NCBI RefSeq assembly: GCF_007995245.1
Contig: NZ_VCBA01000008.1
Span: 125,940-189,939 of the forward strand
Reading direction: 5' to 3'
Source of the DNA: Tateyamaria sp. syn59
GTDB lineage: Bacteria > Pseudomonadota > Alphaproteobacteria > Rhodobacterales > Rhodobacteraceae
DNA length: 64,000 nt
Shown: one piece after another, positions 61,903 to 64,000 of the stretch
How the letters are laid out: the number at the start of each line of letters is the position of its first letter
Numbering within the stretch: position 1 is the stretch's first letter
Notes under the pieces: generated by a model
What the model was told of the DNA's origin: nothing
Database searches by the model: none
Seen by the model: only the letters and a program-made list of their open reading frames with translations
Program-made: the position numbers and the translations under genes

Positions 61903-62682
61903 TCAGAGCGCCTTTGGCCTTAGCCAATGGGTGATGTGTTTCAGCTTGCGTGCAATTGGCTCGCGATGTGACAGGTTGCCGTGAATGTGTTCCAGCAACA
62001 GACCTTCACCAAGGTAGATGCCCGCATGGTTGGGCACCTTGGATCGAACGGACATGAGGTAGGCATCACCGGGCTTGGCCAGCGCCGCATACTCATGCGG
62101 CGCGGTCGAAATGACCTCAAACCCTTGGGCTTCCAAGTTGTCCAGATACAGGCCGCCGTCGGTTTCTGGCTTTACCCACCATTCCCAATCGCGGGGAAAC
62201 TCGGCGAGCGACATTCCACGCGCTTCGGCGTAATAGTCCTTCACCAACGAATAGCAGTCGCTCACGCCATGCAGGAACGCGCGCGGCACGTGCAGCCCGT
62301 GATGAAATACTGGCGGACGCGCTCCACCCCATTGGCAGGCAAACTCCGCAGTGTCTTCACCAGGCACCAGAATGGCCCAAGGCAAGCCCGTTTCGATCTG
62401 GCCTGCCATGTCAGCCTGTGACGGCCACCATGGCCCATCAGGATGCGAGTGAATGACCGCTTCCAGATCACCGACCTTGAACGCCTTGCCCATCGTCACG
62501 GGAGAAATCTCGAATGCGACGGCAGGATCTGCGGCGACATTCCTGCAAGGCACGTACCGGCCATCACGCACCAACCCGCAAGCTTCGTGTGGCGCGCATT
62601 CCACGGCATGGGCAGACGCATCCGCGATCACCTCATGCGAAAACACACCGCCGGGCTGACGGTAAAACTCAGGGTGGAACAT
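61903..62682 (-). CDS. phage tail assembly protein K (Mov34/MPN plus NlpC/P60)
   Basis: A 259-residue protein with two hydrolase-like domains. The N-terminal MPN/JAB part has HEACGLVRDG and AVIHSHPDGPWWPSQADM, with the His-x-His metal pair. The C-terminal NlpC/P60 part carries the Cys in SDCYSLVKDYY and the His in VPNHAGIYLGEG. In lambda K this protein acts at the tail tip and may degrade peptidoglycan during infection. Starts at 62682, 5 bp after the L gene. Confidence 0.92.
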   Translation of the reverse strand: MFHPEFYRQPGGVFSHEVIADASAHAVECAPHEACGLVRDGRYVPCRNVAADPAVAFEISPVTMGKAFKVGDLEAVIHSHPDGPWWPSQADMAGQIETGLPWAILVPGEDTAEFACQWGGARPPVFHHGLHVPRAFLHGVSDCYSLVKDYYAEARGMSLAEFPRDWEWWVKPETDGGLYLDNLEAQGFEVISTAPHEYAALAKPGDAYLMSVRSKVPNHAGIYLGEGLLLEHIHGNLSHREPIARKLKHITHWLRPKAL

Positions 62683-62687
62683 CTCCG

Positions 62688-63449
62688 CTATCCTCTAAAC
62701 TTGCCTGCGCCGGGAAACCCGCCAAAGGGCAGTTTTGCGTGCTGGCCAAAGCGCAGCTTGCAGTCGCTCAACTGGCGCCTGCATCGATCCTGCCTTGGGT
62801 CAGAAACCGGATTGCCCGTGGCGTCGAAATACGACATGCCCACATAGGGGCATGTCGCATTGGAGTAATCGAAGCTGCCATCCGACCGCGCCCGCCGATA
62901 GGCCCACTGGCAATAGTTCAATACCTGACGGCGCGGCAGAACCACGTCTTCAAGATCGAGGGCCGAACTGAGACGAAACTCAATCATGTCCGGCGTCTGT
63001 TTCGTCTTTTGGGTGACCGTGTAGATCTCGACACCCATATGCGCTTGCGGGTTAGGTTCTGACCCGTCGTCCAAGAACTTCCGCAGCGTTTGCAGGCGAT
63101 GAACCTGCGCACCCAGAAGATCATCGTAGGCTTCCACCATCGACAGCAGGAAGGCCGCGACCGATACTTGGTCGCCGTCTTCTCGCGCCATCAGAAAGCG
63201 CACTGTGGGTTGCGGGAGCGTCCCACCTGCGGACCATTCCCAGCCCTCGGATTCGAATGGAATGACCGCGTATGTTTCACCGCCAAAGACCGGTTGGACC
63301 CGTGCGTCGGCAGCGCCCGGAACCGATGTCGGCGCAAATCGGTAAACATCTCCGCCGATCATGCGCGCATCGACGGTGAACAGCTCCACGACATCATCGA
63401 TCGCGAAACCTTCCAACTCGCGGCGCATCGGATCTTCAAACTGATGCAT
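62688..63449 (-). CDS. phage minor tail protein L (probable iron-sulfur protein)
   Basis: A 253-residue tail-tip protein. Its C-terminal third has four Cys in the lambda L arrangement: LNYCQWAY, NATCPYVG and DRCRRQLSDCKLRFG, followed by PFGGFPG. In lambda L these Cys bind a [4Fe-4S] cluster. The N-terminal half is the tail-tip fold. It overlaps the M gene by one base (TGATG) and precedes K by 5 bp. Confidence 0.93.
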   Translation of the reverse strand: MHQFEDPMRRELEGFAIDDVVELFTVDARMIGGDVYRFAPTSVPGAADARVQPVFGGETYAVIPFESEGWEWSAGGTLPQPTVRFLMAREDGDQVSVAAFLLSMVEAYDDLLGAQVHRLQTLRKFLDDGSEPNPQAHMGVEIYTVTQKTKQTPDMIEFRLSSALDLEDVVLPRRQVLNYCQWAYRRARSDGSFDYSNATCPYVGMSYFDATGNPVSDPRQDRCRRQLSDCKLRFGQHAKLPFGGFPGAGKFRG

Positions 63450-63802
63450 CAGACGACGTCGAACTCTTGCTGCAGGGTGGCGGTCAGTTCCTTGGCATTC
63501 GGGCCTTTAGGGTTCACGTCCCATTCAGCGCATGTCCAAAGCCGATCAACACTGTCGTCAGGCAGTCGATAGTAAAACACCTCTTTGCCTGCGCGCGCTT
63601 CCAGGAAGTCATCTATAGCGTCAATGGGCGCGTTTGCCTGCACCCATTGCAGACGCACCGATGCGATGACGGCGTTCGGGCCAGTTCCTGACCTTTGGCT
63701 ATAGCCGCCTTCGAACTCAGCGCGCCGCACACCCGCCCTCTTCTTTCGGGAATAGCCCTTCACCACAGGCTGGGGCACATCATCAAGAAAGGAAGGGATC
63801 AT
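63449..63802 (-). CDS. phage tail protein M-like
   Basis: A 117-residue minor tail protein with GVRRAEFEGGYSQRSGTG, DDFLEARAGKEVFYYRLPDD and WDVNPKGPNAKELTATLQQEFD, matching the phage_min_tail family to which lambda M belongs. ATG at 63802 overlaps the stop of the tape-measure gene (ATGA). It completes a tail cluster in the order tape measure, M, L, K, I, J. Confidence 0.9.
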   Translation of the reverse strand: MIPSFLDDVPQPVVKGYSRKKRAGVRRAEFEGGYSQRSGTGPNAVIASVRLQWVQANAPIDAIDDFLEARAGKEVFYYRLPDDSVDRLWTCAEWDVNPKGPNAKELTATLQQEFDVV

Positions 63803-64000
63803 CCGATGCCTCCCTTTTTCTCGTAGAGAAGATCCATCATGCCGTTCGCCCGCGTGCTTTGCGTCAAACGATCATCGACAACGTGGCCGATCATGCCGCG
63901 CAGCGCCTCCACCGTCTCGGCGGCGACCTCTTGAGGCTGATCACTTGCTGACTGGATGTTGAGATCGCCATGCCAAACAAATCCGCCGCCGCCTGAAAGA
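63799..64000 (-). CDS. phage tail tape-measure protein, partial (C-terminus only)
   Basis: The last 66 residues of a larger protein whose N-terminus lies beyond the right edge. The visible part reads VWHGDLNIQSASDQPQEVAA then TVEALRGMIGHVVDDRLTQS and ends DLLYEKKGGIG. The stop lies in an ATGA overlap with the M gene. Assignment as tape measure rests mainly on position (gene order before M) and on the end resembling other tape-measure C-termini. Confidence 0.75.
   Translation of the reverse strand, partial: LSGGGGFVWHGDLNIQSASDQPQEVAAETVEALRGMIGHVVDDRLTQSTRANGMMDLLYEKKGGIG

Noticed and set aside
55223-64000. Gene transfer agent rather than prophage
   Set aside because: The holin is of the GTA family type, but the J, I, K, L and M genes are lambda-like and cargo genes plus tRNA context point to a prophage.
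1-64000. CRISPR array, rRNA genes, riboswitches or complete insertion sequences
   Set aside because: No regularly spaced repeats, rRNA-like sequence, recognisable aptamer or intact transposase with inverted repeats was found by reading.

Overview
The window is GC-rich, densely coded chromosomal DNA of an alphaproteobacterium, most likely a marine Rhodobacterales (Roseobacter-group) member. This rests on the gene families and their arrangement: a Pot-type polyamine ABC operon, a Hint-domain protein, an NDUFA9-like reductase, a gltD/gltB cluster, a yjb exopolysaccharide locus, and G-rich intergenic hairpin repeats. No species name can be given from sequence reading alone.

Layout. 1-7499: polyamine uptake and catabolism, with a divergent PotF-like binding protein (cut by the left edge), a class III aminotransferase, PotA ATPase, a second binding protein, a DUF1330 protein, a PotB-like permease with a very large extracytoplasmic insertion, and PotC. 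7589-18083: housekeeping genes (MltB-type transglycosylase, WYL regulator divergent from a GST, RNase R, a dapE-GNAT-DUF2064 operon with 4-nt overlaps, Hint protein, class II aldolase, topoisomerase IB). 18174-21885: purine salvage pair ade-amn, then an HU protein. 21940-25749: DUF3179 protein, DMT exporter, a thioredoxin-like protein lacking the nucleophilic Cys, and a GlxA-type AraC regulator. 25811-34922: exopolysaccharide locus (glycosyltransferase, epimerase, sugar-phosphate transferase, CapD/WbpM-type dehydratase, YjbH, YjbF) ending in three tandem YjbE/GfcA-like small secreted Thr-tailed proteins. 34932-42480: oxidative repair (GPx, MsrB, MsrA), DUF1328 protein, hydantoinase A, QueG, GST, MtgA, SGNH hydrolase and a small conserved protein. 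42484-49691: leftward glutamate synthase cluster gltD-GFA-unknown-gltB. 49904-51684: convergent uppP and NDUFA9-like gene.

51889-51975 is tRNA-Leu(CAG). To its right the base composition drops and an accessory block runs to the window end. It reads as the distal end of a lambda-like siphoprophage, probably integrated at the tRNA gene. From the right edge leftwards: tape-measure C-terminus, tail genes M, L, K, I and J, two virion-associated unknowns, a GH108 endolysin, a holin, and a TM/coiled-coil protein. Then come a higBA toxin-antitoxin pair with an 18-bp palindromic operator, an unrecognised 292-aa gene with a possible abortive-infection look, and a chain of very small ORFs ahead of a 120-aa membrane protein. 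No integrase or second att site lies inside the window.

The most unusual signals are the triplicated YjbE-like cassette (each unit with its own leader and UUCG terminator, the leader conserved between two copies), the cargo-like small-gene block between tRNA-Leu and the prophage lysis genes, the enlarged PotB permease, and a hairpin that covers the likely ribosome binding site of the endolysin.
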